Shown here: positions 1 to 16,160 of the stretch, piece after piece | How positions within the stretch are numbered: position 1 is the stretch's first letter | Layout: each line of letters opens with the position of its first letter | Assembly (NCBI RefSeq): GCF_019175285.1 | Contig: NC_056523.1 | Coordinates: 186,633,894 to 186,697,893, forward strand | DNA from: Sceloporus undulatus | Taxonomy: Eukaryota > Chordata > Lepidosauria > Squamata > Phrynosomatidae | Direction of reading: 5' to 3' | Length of the DNA: 64,000 bases | Notes under the pieces: model-generated | Database searches by the model: none | What the model was told of the DNA's origin: nothing | What the model saw: the letters and a program-made list of their open reading frames with translations, nothing else | Position numbers and translations under genes: made by a program

Positions 1-115
1 GTTGCTCTTCTTCCTGGAATTGACTTGATAGTACTTTTACTTTTACTCCAGTTGGTTGGACTGGATGGCCCTTGTGGTCTCTTCCGACTCTACGATTCTA
101 TGATTCTACTTTTCT
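1..115 (+). repeat. CR1 LINE 3' end
   Basis: TTGGACTGGATGGCCCTTGT followed by CTCTTCCGACTCTACGATTC and ATTCTATGATTCTA: the conserved CR1 3'UTR and its short terminal repeat, + orientation. Confidence 0.75.
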
Positions 116-218
116 TTGCTGCCTTTAGCTTATCTTGTCATGAAGTTTGTTGCCCAATGGGAGTTTCCCTTTTAGTGGGGTGCGATAAAACCACCATTAT
201 GACTTATAAATTGTGGTT

Positions 219-366
219 AAATACAGTGGCATAGTAAAATGGTGTCCCTTATATAAAATGGAAAATTAAGCTTTGCTATTTGGAATTTATACTTTTTTGG
301 AATATTTTCAAGCCATGGATGCTGGGATCCATGGATAAAAAAACCACGGATAAGGAGGGCTAACTG
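219..366 (-). repeat. family E (Tc1/mariner-like, TA-flanked) non-autonomous element, partial
   Basis: Contains GGTGTCCCTTATATAAAATG, GGATCCATGGATAAAAA and the end GAGGGCTAACTG before TA. It matches the fuller copy at 25617-25862; one end is missing. Confidence 0.6.
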
Positions 367-1504
367 TAATATAAATATTACAAATTTCTTTCTTAGCTTG
401 CAGAAATGTAGCTAATGTAGTTATAATTGCGTCAGAATTCGACCGTTTCTTCTGTTTCGATGGCAAAGACTTTGGTGCATGCATTGGGGATATCACGCCT
501 GGATTATTGCAAATCATTTCTGGTGAGTCTTCCTATTTCCCACTTTACCCCCCTACTCTCTGTTCAATGCTCAGTGGCCAGGATCACCTTTTCTACCCAT
601 TGCTTTGATCTTTCTTTTCTTTTCTTTCTTTCTTGTGCTTTCTTTTCTTTCTTCTGTGCTCCTTTCCTTTCTTACTCCTCCCTTTATCCCAGGTTTTCTT
701 CTCAATCTTGGGGAAGCTCACCACTTTCCTTCTTAAATATGCAATTTCTCAGCAGCCAATGAAAATTAAAAAGAGCAGGAAGGAGCCAGTGAGAAAACTA
801 AAACTAAACTAAAAACTACTAAAAATGACCTAACCTAAAATACAAGATACGTAATGCAAAATATGATACGATAAAAATAGGGAGAAAGGTAAGATAAAAT
901 AAGTGATAATTGGCAAAAATACGGAGTTCCAAACAATGCTGCTGCCTCTGCCACCATCTTTTCTCCTACTTCAATGTGATAATCATACACTGATTTTGAA
1001 GTGAAGGAATCCAGTGACTTCATGCAATACCAGGGTGATTTTTCTCTGCTGGCAAGTGGGAAAGATCAGCAGTCATTGAAACGTATTTTCTTAATTTATT
1101 TGGAAAATGTTGCTTTGCTTTTACAAATTCCCAGACAGTTCATTCACAGAGAACATGCTGTCCTGCTTTTCAGACCAACTGGTCCAATGTGACTATCATT
1201 GCAAAATCATTGCAATATCAGTGCAATCATTGCCATTCCCATTGCTAGTCATCTCTTATTAAAAGCATAAAGTATGCTTGCAATCAGCTGCCTCCCATCC
1301 AACCACTTTGTTGTTCTGCCTTCAAGTCATTTCAGATTTATAGCTTGCATATATTTATCATGTCTTGTTCTATGTGTTCCTGCCTGAGGCCTCTCACTGG
1401 CTATACAAACACAAGTTCAGCTATCAAAGAGGTAATGGCCTTCATCCATATGTGTAATTTCCTCTGTGAACAGAAAAGTTTCTCTGTGTGACTAAGGCCC
1501 TTAT
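367..1504. other. no gene recognised
   Basis: Unique-looking DNA with a CTTT-rich low-complexity tract (about 606-690). The open frames here show no family features and none resembles HTATIP2 exon 1. Confidence 0.5.
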
Positions 1505-1507
1505 CAC

Positions 1508-2053
1508 ACGTGGTACATCTTAGAATCATAGAATCATAGAATCATAGAATCATAGAGTTGGAAGAGACCACTAGGGCCATCCAGTCCAACCCCCTGCCAT
1601 GCAGGAAATCCAAATCAAAGCATCCCTGACAGATGGCCATCCAGCCTCTGTTTAAAGACCTCCAAGGAAGGAGACTCTATCACCCTCCGAGGGAGTGCAT
1701 TCCACTGTCGAACAGCGCTTACTGTCAGGAAGTTCCTCCTAATGTTCAGGTGGAATCTCTTTTCCTGTAGCTTGCATCCATTGTTCCGGGTCCTGTTCTC
1801 TGGAGCAGCAGAAAACAAGCTTGCTCCCTCTTCAATATGACATCCCTTCATATCACCTCTTAACCTTCTTTTCTCCAGGCTAAACATCCCCAGCTCCCTA
1901 AGTCGTTCCTCATAGGGCATGGTTTCCAGACCCTTCACCATTTTTGTCGCCCTCCTTTGGACACGCTCCAGTTTCTCAATGTCCTTTCTGAATTGTGGCG
2001 CCCAGAACTGGACACAATATTCTAGGTGGGGCCTGACCAAAGCAGAATACAGT
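1508..2053 (-). repeat. CR1 LINE 3' region, ORF2 C-terminus
   Basis: Reverse-oriented CR1. Its 3' terminal repeat appears as ATAGAATC units at 1513-1555. The minus strand encodes [40 protein letters not shown] and [20 protein letters not shown], the end of CR1 ORF2. One internal deletion relative to the copy at 31457 removes the ALFKYL part. Confidence 0.9.
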
Positions 2054-2170
2054 GTGCTCCAGTCCTTAGGACTGGAGCGTGGCTTTGGCACAGCTTTCGG
2101 CATCTTAGGATGCATACATCTTTTAAACAGCATACCTCCAAAGTGATTTGAATCAGCTTTATTTTGAATC
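2054..2170 (+). repeat. family B palindromic element, one arm only
   Basis: TGCTCCAGTCCTTAGGACTG is the centre of the palindrome. The right arm continues to AACAGCATACCTCCAAAGTG and CAGCTTTATTTTG. The left arm is absent and the piece abuts CR1 directly. Confidence 0.65.
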
Positions 2171-2279
2171 AAACATTGTATTCAATTAACTCAGCAGAGG
2201 GGAGAAAAGAGGAAGGAGCAGAATCTTGTCTTTCCCAACTCCACCCCTAACCCACTTTTCCTGCCAGTCTGCATATCCC

Positions 2280-2325
2280 CAGAGAGAGAGCGCGAAAGAG
2301 AGAGGGGAGAGGGAGAGGGAGAGGA
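2280..2325 (+). repeat. GA-rich simple repeat
   Basis: AGAGAGAGAGCGCGAAAGAG and GGGAGAGGGAGAGGGAGAGG purine tract. Confidence 0.8.
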
Positions 2326-2597
2326 ACCATTCCCTTCTTTTAGTAGAATGGCACAAGGTGGGAGTATATGACTTGTCTACCCAATTAAAATACTCCTCAT
2401 ATGTATAGACTACCACTTAGTCCATCCCAAAAGCATCTAAAAGAAGCACAAACCTCTCTGCCACTATATCACTTTGGACCTTTTTGAATGCCTGGGAGGA
2501 AAAATGGTAGCAGTGCATCTCCTTAGTGTGTCCTCTCAAAGGTGCACCAAGAGGAATTGGACTTTGAAGGATTTGAAGAAGATCCTTGTGTATGTTT

Positions 2598-2932
2598 GGC
2601 CCAGTACAGATTGGCGCAAAGCACCAGCCTGGGGTCAATTTTAGAGCTCTGGAAAGCGGAGCATCTGCATGCTCTTGAGCCCTACCGCACCATCATGGCT
2701 CACTCTCGTCCACACGGGGACTGCCATGATGATGTATGCGCGCTGCAGCATATAAACAGTGTGACACCACACGGACATCCTCAGTGCATGTGAGGGCGGC
2801 AATGGCACCCCACTCGTGGCAAAAAAAGAGCCTGCAGGGAGTGCACAGAGATTGCCAGAGCTTCTTACTAGAAAGCCAAAGGGACGTGGCACTTTGCAAT
2901 AAATAAGTGGAGTCTGGGTTGCAGTTTGGGCA
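2598..2932. repeat. family D TIR element (hAT-like)
   Basis: Left end GGCCCAGTACAGATTGGC is like the ends of the elements at 8096, 12842, 35696 and 50631. The right end is approximate. The GC-rich interior has no transposase. Confidence 0.45.
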
Positions 2933-3228
2933 CTCAGTCTATAATTGTTCTTTGTTTCATCCTTAACATCCTTTGTTACATGCTCTAGGTTTTATCCTGG
3001 ACTTTTCCATGAGTCATATCAAAGCCCAAACCTGTCCTTGACTTATACATGAGGTTGACTTATAGCTGAGGATATATAGCAGTTTAAAGCTTCCATTCCT
3101 CCTTTTTAAACAAATGTTGTGGTAAATGGAACTTGGCAGGTCCAACTTTAACCACAAAATCCATGGTTGAGGGAATTTACTTTTTCTCAGTGTGAACCAC
3201 CATTCAGGGCTTTTGGGATCATCAAGTA

Positions 3229-3312
3229 CAGAGAAGGAGACCTATGTTAAGTTGTCTTGAGGTCAATGGAGGAAAGATAGGCTATAAATATAAGTGATCA
3301 ATCAATCAATCA
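3229..3312 (+). repeat. LINE/SINE 3' tail with ATCA microsatellite
   Basis: GTTAAGTTGTCTTGAGGTCA, then GGCTATAAATATAAGTG, then ATCA repeats: the usual end of a squamate retroposon, 45 bp before HTATIP2 copy 1 exon 2. Confidence 0.5.
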
Positions 3313-3355
3313 TGGCTTCTATTCTGTTTTGTCTTCTCTTGTGACCCTCTCCTAG

Positions 3356-8769
<5,414 letters not shown>

Positions 8770-8929
8770 TCCAGAGCTTTGCTTCCTAGATGACACATTG
8801 GTGAAGGATGCCTCATTTTTTTCAAAGCCTTTGTGTTTCCTATTGTTCCCATCCCCAGAAGATATGCTTCCTCAGTCAGTATAGTCATGGCTGTTATGTT
8901 GAAGCTAGTCTGCCATACCACCAGGGTCA

Positions 8930-9143
8930 AAATAAAGCTGCTTCGGGTCACTTTAAAGGTATGCTGTTTAAATGCTGCATGCGTCCTAAGAGGCCAGAAG
9001 CCGCACCAAAGCCACGCTCCAGTCCTAAGGACTAGAATGCAACTTTGGCACAGCTTCTGGCCTCTTAAGATACGTGTGTTATTTAAACAGCATACCTCCA
9101 AAGTGACCCGAAGCAGCTTTATTTTGGCCTGCCTGTTCAGGCC
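8930..9143. repeat. family B palindromic element in the 3'UTR of HTATIP2 copy 1
   Basis: Near-perfect palindrome: AAAATAAAGCTGCTTCGGGT on the left and GACCCGAAGCAGCTTTATTT on the right, centred on CAGTCCTAAGGACT. It carries AATAAA at 8931-8936, 162 bp after the stop codon. Its right end is GGCCTGCCTGTTCAGGCC. Confidence 0.75.
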
Positions 9144-9839
9144 TTTAGAAAAGCCACCTCACTCCATGCAGCTAATTTGAAAAACATTGCCTCTTACCAG
9201 AAAGGAAAACCAACTCTTGACTGCCATACATTGGTCATTTTAAGACTGTTAATCACATTCATCACCCAGAGGAAGCAAGTGTGCTGGTTGTAGGCTTACA
9301 TTTCTCTGCATTGTCCTGTGTTGGAGCTGTACTTTGTGTCTTCCTTGCTCTATGCAAAACAGACACAAAAATACCTGTTTCTTTGGAGATTATCACACAA
9401 GTCTTTAAAACCACTATTAAAGCTACTCAATAGCATCTTTGGGAATTATTATTACACGACATCATCTCCATCTCGTTGCTGCATTGTTAGACTTTCCCTT
9501 TTTATTGACAGGAAAAACATGTCAATAAGCTCCCAATCGAATTGCAGTCCTATTGGTCATCAGGTGCAAAATTTCCATTAATTGTTTTCCATTTTTTCCT
9601 TCTATTTTCCTTCTATTTTTAAAACTGAGATTGAACTTCTTTCATCCCCATCCTCAATTTGGAATAGTCTGAGATTGAGAAACACAGGTTTTATTCTGGT
9701 CACTTCTTGCTCTGAAAGAGTAGGACTGGGGTGTTTTACATTACAGGAAGCTGTATAATGCAAATAGAATTAGTGTCCCGGTAATTAGTGTAAATGTTTG
9801 TTTGTTACCTTTTGATTGTTCAGGGAATTTGTCAGCACT

Positions 9840-10061
9840 GGTCCAAAGCACACTGCTGAAATAATCCAGTTTGAGGCCACTTTAACTGCCCTGGCTCAAT
9901 GCTAGGGAATTCTGGGAAATGAAGTTTTATGAGACATTTAGCCTTCTCTGTTGGAGAACTCTGGTGCAACAATAAACTACAGTTCCCAGGATTTCCTAGC
10001 ACTGAGCCTGGGCAATTAAAGCAGTCTTAAACTGGGTTATTTCTGCAGTGTGTCCTGGACC
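9840..10061. repeat. family A palindromic element
   Basis: TIR GGTCCAAAGCACACTGCTGA, with the matching right end CTGCAGTGTGTCCTGGACC. The arms contain TTTAACTGCCCTGGCTCAAT and its inverse, around a GTAGTTT / AAACTAC core. Confidence 0.7.
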
Positions 10062-12480
10062 AATATCTCTCTTCCCTATGAGAAGGAGGGATGAACAAGT
10101 TTAAAAAATCTTATTCTTTATGAAAAAGAAAGTTTAAAAGAAGACTGCCACCTGACTCTTCAGAAACAAAACAAAAATATTGATTTGTTAGCCACACTAC
10201 TGGTAGGTGTTTTCTGTGGCAGAGGAAGTACATAAAAACTGAAGAATTCTACATTCCCAAAATAATGCTGTCTTATCTGACTCTTGGAGGCCCAATAACT
10301 TCTCCTTATATTAATGTCTGTTGTGATGCCTTTAAGACAAACAATCTGCTCTAACTGCCACAAGAACAAACTAAGCAATAATGAGACAAATTTTAATTAT
10401 TATTTTTAATGCATAGTGGACATCATCAGCCTTTGTTTAGGAAACAAAATATTTAAACATCAAAAATATCAAAGCTAAACCTGTTAGAGATTAGCCTCTT
10501 TTTTCAGAGTAGTGGAAAAACTTGTCCCAAACTGACACTGCACAGATGACTTGGAATATGCCACCTAATTATTACTATCCAAAACCAAAGGGGAATGTTG
10601 TATAAACAGATGAAGGAAAGGACTTCATAAATGGATAGAACTTAAAATATTATAAGCACTGCCCAGATTCTTCTGTTTGCCTCTGCATCTATACTGCAGA
10701 CTACTTAAAGGCCACTTCACATTTCACATTTTACATCCCTACATGGCTATACACTGATACAGCAGCTTTACAAAAACACACTCTGTTGTACCCTAACCTA
10801 AATTACGGGTTTTTTTCTCCTCACATAATGAATAGAAGATCAGCAGCATTTCAGTGACTTGACTTGAACTCGACTCGGCAATAAATGACACCCAGACTCT
10901 ACTCAACTCGCAACTTGTATATTTTTAGTGACCAGCTTGGTGTCATTCACTTTGAGAAGCAGCTTGCTCTTGGCTTTTTTCAACAAAGTGAAGCCAACAC
11001 TTTCATGAGGTCTGCATATGATCACTATACACTAGAAATCATTGACTATGTTGACTCGAGTTAATGGGAGTTGTGGTCCAGCACAACTTGGTGTCTAAGC
11101 ATTCCTCACCCTTGGTCTAAACCTTCACAGGCAAAGCATTGTGTGTGACATAGCCTGAAAATCAGGGGAACATGGGGTTGCAAAATGTGTTTTTTAAACT
11201 GTAAATTCCCTTGGTGTTCTAGCATCTCTCAAGATAAATAAATTGCAAGAGAATAAGGACTTTGAGGCAGACTTTTAACAGGACAAAAGCACGTTGGGCC
11301 AGTACTTATCACACAACGTCATGTCAGTTCTGGTGCTACCTAGCATTCCATTTGTTACTGTAGTGCACCTTTTCATTGATAGCCCAAACCCATCAATGGG
11401 CTCTCAATCTTGCTGCTATCCCATTACTGCCTTGGTGCAATAGGTCCCTTCTGCTAGAGTTCTGCTTCTCAGGCAGTCACATGGTGTGAATGGGCATGAT
11501 TCTGCTCCTCTCCTGTCCCCCTTCACAGTGATTGTGCCACCAACAGCTTCCCAAAACCAGCTGCTGTGTAGAAATTCACACAGCAGCTGGCTTTGGGAGG
11601 CAGCTGGAAGCCAGGATAATTTGTTTCTCCTCCTTCCTCCCATTGCATGGGGCTGCTGTTCACAGGGAACCTAAGCCATACCCAGGTTGCCACCCAGTGA
11701 CCACTTGACATTGGCATTAAAGCAGGATTAAACTATTTCACTGAAAATGGTAGCTGAACAGTAGTGGCAAAGGAGCTTTATTAACAGATCTTTTGTGTTA
11801 ATAAATAAGAATCACTTTCAAAATGGTCGTCCAGGGAGAACAAAGAAAAGGAATGGCGTCATGTCATGTGCCCTAACCAAAGACACTATTATTCTAGTGT
11901 AATTGCAATATACCTGCCTTGTGTGATAAAACCCATAGCTGCATTGAGAAAAAGGAAGTGCTTTACACACCCGCAAGTAAAGGAACTTCTGGTAATGATG
12001 AAACCTTCTGTTCTGTTGAGTTCTGTAGTGGCTTTCAAGTCTCCTCTTAGGCTCCTCCTAGTGGAAACTCAGGTGGAAACAGCTAAACCCATCTATATTA
12101 TTTGAGTGTCACTATGCCAGGAAAGCCATTAATCTGAGATCAAAAAGTCATTGAGAAGTCTTTGGAACAGAATAAAGCTTAGAATGTCCATATTTAAGAA
12201 GCAGATTTTTCAAGGGGAAAAGGGGGAAAATATTGCAAATGCCCAGTTCCCAGATCTCTAAACCTGACTAAACCTGACATAGCCAAACTAAATTGCAGCT
12301 TTAAACCTTCAAACTAAAGACATAAGAAATATGCCTTTTCAACAGCAATAATCTAAACAGACTGTTCATCCTCGGACTACAGAAATTAAACGTAAACCAT
12401 ATAGATTCTCCTGCTCATCAGCTATTTCAAAATGTTCAGCAAAGTTAAGCAATAAAAAAACTTTAAACTAAGCTTAAAAC
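10062..12480. other. no gene recognised
   Basis: AT-rich intergenic DNA. One strong hairpin is at 11547-11600. No coding pattern or named repeat was recognised. Confidence 0.4.
11547..11600. repeat. inverted repeat (hairpin)
   Basis: Arms of 23 bp (11547-11569 and 11578-11600) pair at 21 positions around an 8-base loop. The core is CCAGCTGCTGTGT / ACACAGCAGCTGG. Confidence 0.7.
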
Positions 12481-12481
12481 A

Positions 12482-12635
12482 TGTTGGCTGATATACTCTG
12501 GGAGCTATAGATCCCATCTGATCTGAAGAACTAAAGCAAGGTCAGCCCTGGTTAGTACTTGGATGGGAGAGTGCCAATAAATACCAGGTATTGAAGGCTA
12601 TATTTCAGAGGAAGGAACTGGCAAAAATCCTTTTG
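12482..12635 (+). repeat. 5S rRNA-derived SINE fragment
   Basis: 5S rRNA gene similarity: ATCCCATCTGATCTGAAGAA, then GTCAGCCCTGGTTAGTACTT, then GGATGGGAGAGTGCC and ATACCAGGTATTGAAGGCT, followed by the non-5S body TTCAGAGGAAGGAACTGGCA. The added 3' body and the mutations make it a SINE and not a 5S gene. Confidence 0.75.
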
Positions 12636-12840
12636 GTTTTTTTTAAAATAATATTTTATTGATTATTAACACATAACACAAAGCACATAACATCCACTAT
12701 CAAATATATCCACCCAAACTCATACAATGCAAACATTGTGTTAGTGTACATACATTATTAACATTACTGTACCAACATTACAAAGATAGCATACATAATT
12801 TCAAATTCAACTTAGACACACATACCTAATTCCACAATTT
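12636..12840 (-). repeat. probable LINE 3' end, reverse
   Basis: Begins with a T-rich stretch and AATAATATTTTATTGATTAT, followed by AT-rich, CATA-rich sequence: looks like a reverse-inserted A-tailed retroposon. Family not recognised. Confidence 0.35.
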
Positions 12841-12841
12841 A

Positions 12842-13207
12842 GGCCCTCAACAGACTGGCAAAAAATGCTGGCGTGATGGCAGAGTGGGGGTGTGGCAGCC
12901 ACCTGCCGTCCAACCCTATGCTGGCATCATGCTGCTGTCTCACTGCCTGACCAATGGCATGGTGGGCAGCATCACGCCGCATCTTTAGATCCGCATGTAG
13001 ACACATTGCTCCAAAGAGTTACAAAAAAGCCGTGGTGGCAGTGGCTATGGCACACTTTCCATGGTGCATAAAGAAGCTGCTTTTTGTGATTCTTTTTACA
13101 CCACAGACTTGCTGAGTTGGGGGCATGGCATGCAGTTGCCGTGTCCTCAAGCCATTGCTTCCAATGGTAGGGCGAGACTACCTCTTAATGGTGGTCTGCC
13201 AAGCCCC
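12842..13207. repeat. family D TIR element (hAT-like)
   Basis: Left end GGCCCTCAACAGACTGGC. Right end GTCTGCCAAGCCCC is its imperfect inverse. No transposase. Confidence 0.5.
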
Positions 13208-13269
13208 TTAGACTTCCCGAGTCTCACAGTGGTAGCTATGTAAACATCTGCCCACTATCTCCACTGTTA

Positions 13270-13640
13270 TTTATCTCGATACTAGAAGTCCTTGGCTCAA
13301 GTGGTTAAAATGCTGACTCTCTGTTAATTGCAAGACCGGCAGGATGGCAATTAAAGGGCCAGGTGCCGCATGATGGGGTGAGCTCCTGTCACTAATCCCA
13401 GCTTCTGCCAAACTAGCAGTTCGAAAGCATGCAAATGCAAGTAGATAAATAGGTACCACTTCAGTGAGAAGGTAAACAGAGTTCTGGACAATCTTGCTGA
13501 ACACATGATCACAGAGTAGTCTCTGACAATGGTGGCTCTTCGGCTTAGTAATGGAGATGAGCACCGCCCCCCCTATGGTCGAACACAACTTGACAACCTT
13601 GTCAAGAGGGAATACCTTTACCTTTACCTTTAGAAGTCCT
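13270..13640 (+). repeat. long squamate SINE, tail CTTTACCTTTACC type
   Basis: CTTGGCTCAAGTGGTTAAAA at the 5' end (tRNA-like), GTTCGAAAGCATGCAAATGC in the body, and ATACCTTTACCTTTACCTTT at the end. Same family as 60765-61050 (reverse) and 28980-29125 (3' part). Confidence 0.75.
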
Positions 13641-13734
13641 TTTAAGAGCTATTAGGAACAAAAAACAAATTCAGGGAGTTAAGGTGGGTAGCTACAAATA
13701 CAAAACAAAGGCTTTTACTGATAATGTAGTAGTG

Positions 13735-14560
13735 TTTTAGAAGACCCAGTTCCACAAGTTGAACTATTTAATGGGACTCTCAGAGATTTTGATAATGTTG
13801 CAGGATTTAGGGTTAAGACAAAGCTGATGACAAAGAATATCTGTGTCAGAGATAAAGAGCAGTTAAGAGAAAAATTCAGAATGGAGGTGGCCAATAAAGT
13901 TAAATTTCTAGGCATTGAAGTGTCATCTAACAATAACCAACTATTCCAAAATAAGTATGTCAAAATAGGGAAAGGTATAAAAAAAGAACTTGGAACAATG
14001 GAAAGGTCTGAATCTCTCATTATTAGGTAGAGTCTCAGCCATCAAAATGAGGGTCCTACCTAAAGCAATATACCATTACCAAACAATTCTGATAAATATT
14101 CCCTATGTGTGGTTTGATCAATTGAGAAAAGATATCATTAAATTTTTGTGGCAAGGTAAACAGCCAAGGGTAAGATACAAACTTATGACAGAGACTAAGG
14201 AGAGAGTGGGTTTGCTTTACCGGACTTACAACTATATTACAAAGCAGCCTGTTTGACCTGGATGAGGTTTTGCATACTGCTAGGTGACCTCAAATTATTA
14301 ACACTTGAAGAACACAATTTACATTTTTGCTGGCATGTTTTTTCCCCCTGGTATAATAAAATATAAATTCAAAAAACAATTAACAAGCATCTGATAAGAA
14401 GAGCATTACATAAAATATGGATAAAATATAAGCAAAGGCTCTGTACAAAAACACCTGGTTGGATTTCACCTTCAGAGGCATCTTCTCATAAATCTTTATA
14501 GAAACAAGGGAAATGGTTAACATATAGAGATTTGTTAAATTCAAAAGAGGAACCATACCA
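13735..14560 (+). repeat. L1-like LINE, RT C-terminal part
   Basis: Encodes KVKFLGIEVSSNNNQLFQNK, then (new frame) RVSAIKMRVLPKAIYHYQTI, DIIKFLWQGKQPRVRYKLM and TETKERVG, the post-RT region of L1 ORF2. Several frame changes and stops show it is dead. Confidence 0.85.
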
Positions 14561-14569
14561 ACTTCATCA

Positions 14570-14940
14570 GCCGCTCCCAGGCTCTGGAAGACCTGCCAGA
14601 TGAGATCCGCCATCTTACCACCTTGGAAGCCTTTAAAAAGGCTATTAAGACGGATCTCTTCTGGCAGGCCTTCCCAGACTAGGTTAGATCCATTAGACTT
14701 GCCTCCCCCTCTATTGACCTCTCTATTGATACTAATACCAAAATTGATACCATCACCCCGTTCCCTCCCCTCTTCTAGAGGAAGATTTGTTTCTTCTGCT
14801 AATCTGCCCGAAAATTTAATGTATTCCTATTGGATAGTTTTAAATTATTTGATGTTTAATCTCTTTTAATGGGTTGATCACTATTTTTATGCTTGCGGGG
14901 AGGTTAGGGGTTTTGAGGCTTTTAAATTGTAATGGTTACT
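14570..14940 (+). repeat. L2-like LINE 3' end
   Basis: Encodes ALEDLPDEIRHLTTLEAFKK and AIKTDLFWQAFPD, then a T-rich 3'UTR. The same ending occurs at 53215 and 28243. It lies just downstream of the PI-PLC gene, whose poly(A) signal I could not identify. Confidence 0.7.
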
Positions 14941-15012
14941 GAGCATCCCAAGCTGGAATGCTGACAGTTCCATAATCTTCATTTTCCTCCCTGCTTTGTT
15001 TCATTACAAATG

Positions 15013-15867
15013 CTAAGCTGTTGTGTGGACACTTCCTGTTTCAGAATTACTTTCCACAATGGTTCGAATCAGTCCTATACCAGGAAAATCCATGATCACC
15101 ACACCCCAGCGCACTGCTTGTCCAGTTTGGGCCCTCAGATGTTCATAACAACGTGTATTGATTTCTTTGGCCACTTCCTCAGGATTGGTGAAGAGCCCAT
15201 TCCCAGAGCAAAAGGTAAGATACAAGACAGCCTGGTCACCAGTGGTTGCCATCCCAAGATGTTCTTCAACCCGATCCCATTTGCGCTCTGAAGAAAGAAC
15301 ATGCCAAGCATCACCAACACTGAGCTCCTCATAAGGGACTCCCAGCACCTCTTCCTCTAGTTCCTCCAAGATGATCAGCTTTCCCCGGGCTTGGCCTAAA
15401 GTAGGAATAGCTTCTTTTGCCCATATTCTGTCCTGGCCTTCTTCATCCAAATAACGCCGCAAGCGAGGGGCAAAATCTGGATTGGGAATTATTGGGAGTT
15501 CCTCTTTAACTCTCATGAGTATTGTCTCCTGGGGGTGTTGCCTGAGGAAGCTCAAAGTGTCTTTCAGGACATCTGAAAAACTGGCCTCTTGGAAAGTGTT
15601 CACATGGTAGATAAGGAAATGGCCATCTTCTAGCTTACAACGAATGTCCAGGAAGCGTATACCAGCAACTAACTGTGCCTCAAGTGGCCAGCTCTGGCAC
15701 TGAATTTTTGAGCCACCAAATAGACTCATGGAGTCATGTGTACCAGGGACTGAGATTCTGGACAGAGAAAGATGGTCAGGTAGGCCTGACATCCAGTCAG
15801 GGAGAGAAGCAGCAGGCCAAGGTGAGTTGTCAAACGCCTCCATTTGCTCCAGCTTTTCAGTCTCCAT
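15013..15867 (-). CDS. bacterial-type phosphatidylinositol phospholipase C (PI-PLC X domain)
   Basis: 284-aa protein with a single PI-PLC X domain, resembling bacterial 1-phosphatidylinositol phosphodiesterases and not the multidomain eukaryotic PLC beta/gamma/delta enzymes (no PH, EF, Y or C2 region). It is expected to cleave phosphatidylinositol, or GPI anchors, to diacylglycerol and inositol phosphate. Visible: ISVPGTHDSMSLFGG (residues 38-52, first catalytic His44), FLDIRCKLEDG (72-82, Asp74 and Arg76), LIYHVN (85-90, second His88), RGKLIILEE (161-169) and VVIMDFPGIGLIRTIVESN (256-274). No signal peptide is evident, so it may be cytosolic. The start chosen is METEKLEQMEAF. The frame is open further upstream, but a good 3' splice site (CTCCCATAG, exon starting at 15884) marks that part as intron, so a 5' non-coding exon is inferred. 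The gene lies between the two HTATIP2 copies on the opposite strand. It is intact. Confidence 0.9.
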   Translation of the reverse strand: METEKLEQMEAFDNSPWPAASLPDWMSGLPDHLSLSRISVPGTHDSMSLFGGSKIQCQSWPLEAQLVAGIRFLDIRCKLEDGHFLIYHVNTFQEASFSDVLKDTLSFLRQHPQETILMRVKEELPIIPNPDFAPRLRRYLDEEGQDRIWAKEAIPTLGQARGKLIILEELEEEVLGVPYEELSVGDAWHVLSSERKWDRVEEHLGMATTGDQAVLYLTFCSGNGLFTNPEEVAKEINTRCYEHLRAQTGQAVRWGVVIMDFPGIGLIRTIVESNSETGSVHTTA

Positions 15868-15883
15868 AATACAAAGGATCACA

Positions 15884-15900
15884 CCTATGGGAGACAGGAA
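15884..15900 (-). other. 3' splice site before the PI-PLC coding exon
   Basis: Read on the minus strand, CCTGTCTCCCATAG precedes 17 bases of 5'UTR and then the ATG at 15867. The polypyrimidine tract plus AG supports an upstream non-coding exon, which I could not place. Confidence 0.6.
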
Positions 15901-16029
15901 ACACCATGACATTTGTTCAGTCAGAAGGGATATTTCCTGCACTATCTGCCATGTTGCAACCCTAAAGATATATGTGCTTTTAAATTCCAAGTTCTTTCCA
16001 TCTTAATAAGGAAGCATAATGCACTTCTA

Positions 16030-16160
16030 TATTTGCTAAAATATTTATTTATTTAGTAAAATTTTTCTAACTCACCCTGTATCAAAAGATCTCAAGGCAG
16101 CGTACCAATAAAATCATTATTAGCAGGATGAAGCCATTTGAAACAATAAAAACAATAGAC
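16030..16160 (-). repeat. retroposon 3' end, reverse
   Basis: TATTTATTTATTTAG, CTCACCCTGTATCAAAAGATC and CTCAAGGCAGCGTACCAATA: the usual zipcode-like end of a squamate LINE/SINE, inverted. It lies 5' of the PI-PLC gene. Confidence 0.5.

Noticed and set aside
1513-1555. Short direct repeats as a CRISPR-like array
   Set aside because: They are the terminal ATAGAATC repeats of a CR1 3' end with no spacers.
12482-12600. 5S rRNA gene
   Set aside because: Too diverged and fused to a SINE body.
15013-15990. 325-aa version of the PI-PLC
   Set aside because: Its first 41 residues span a splice acceptor and look like intron.
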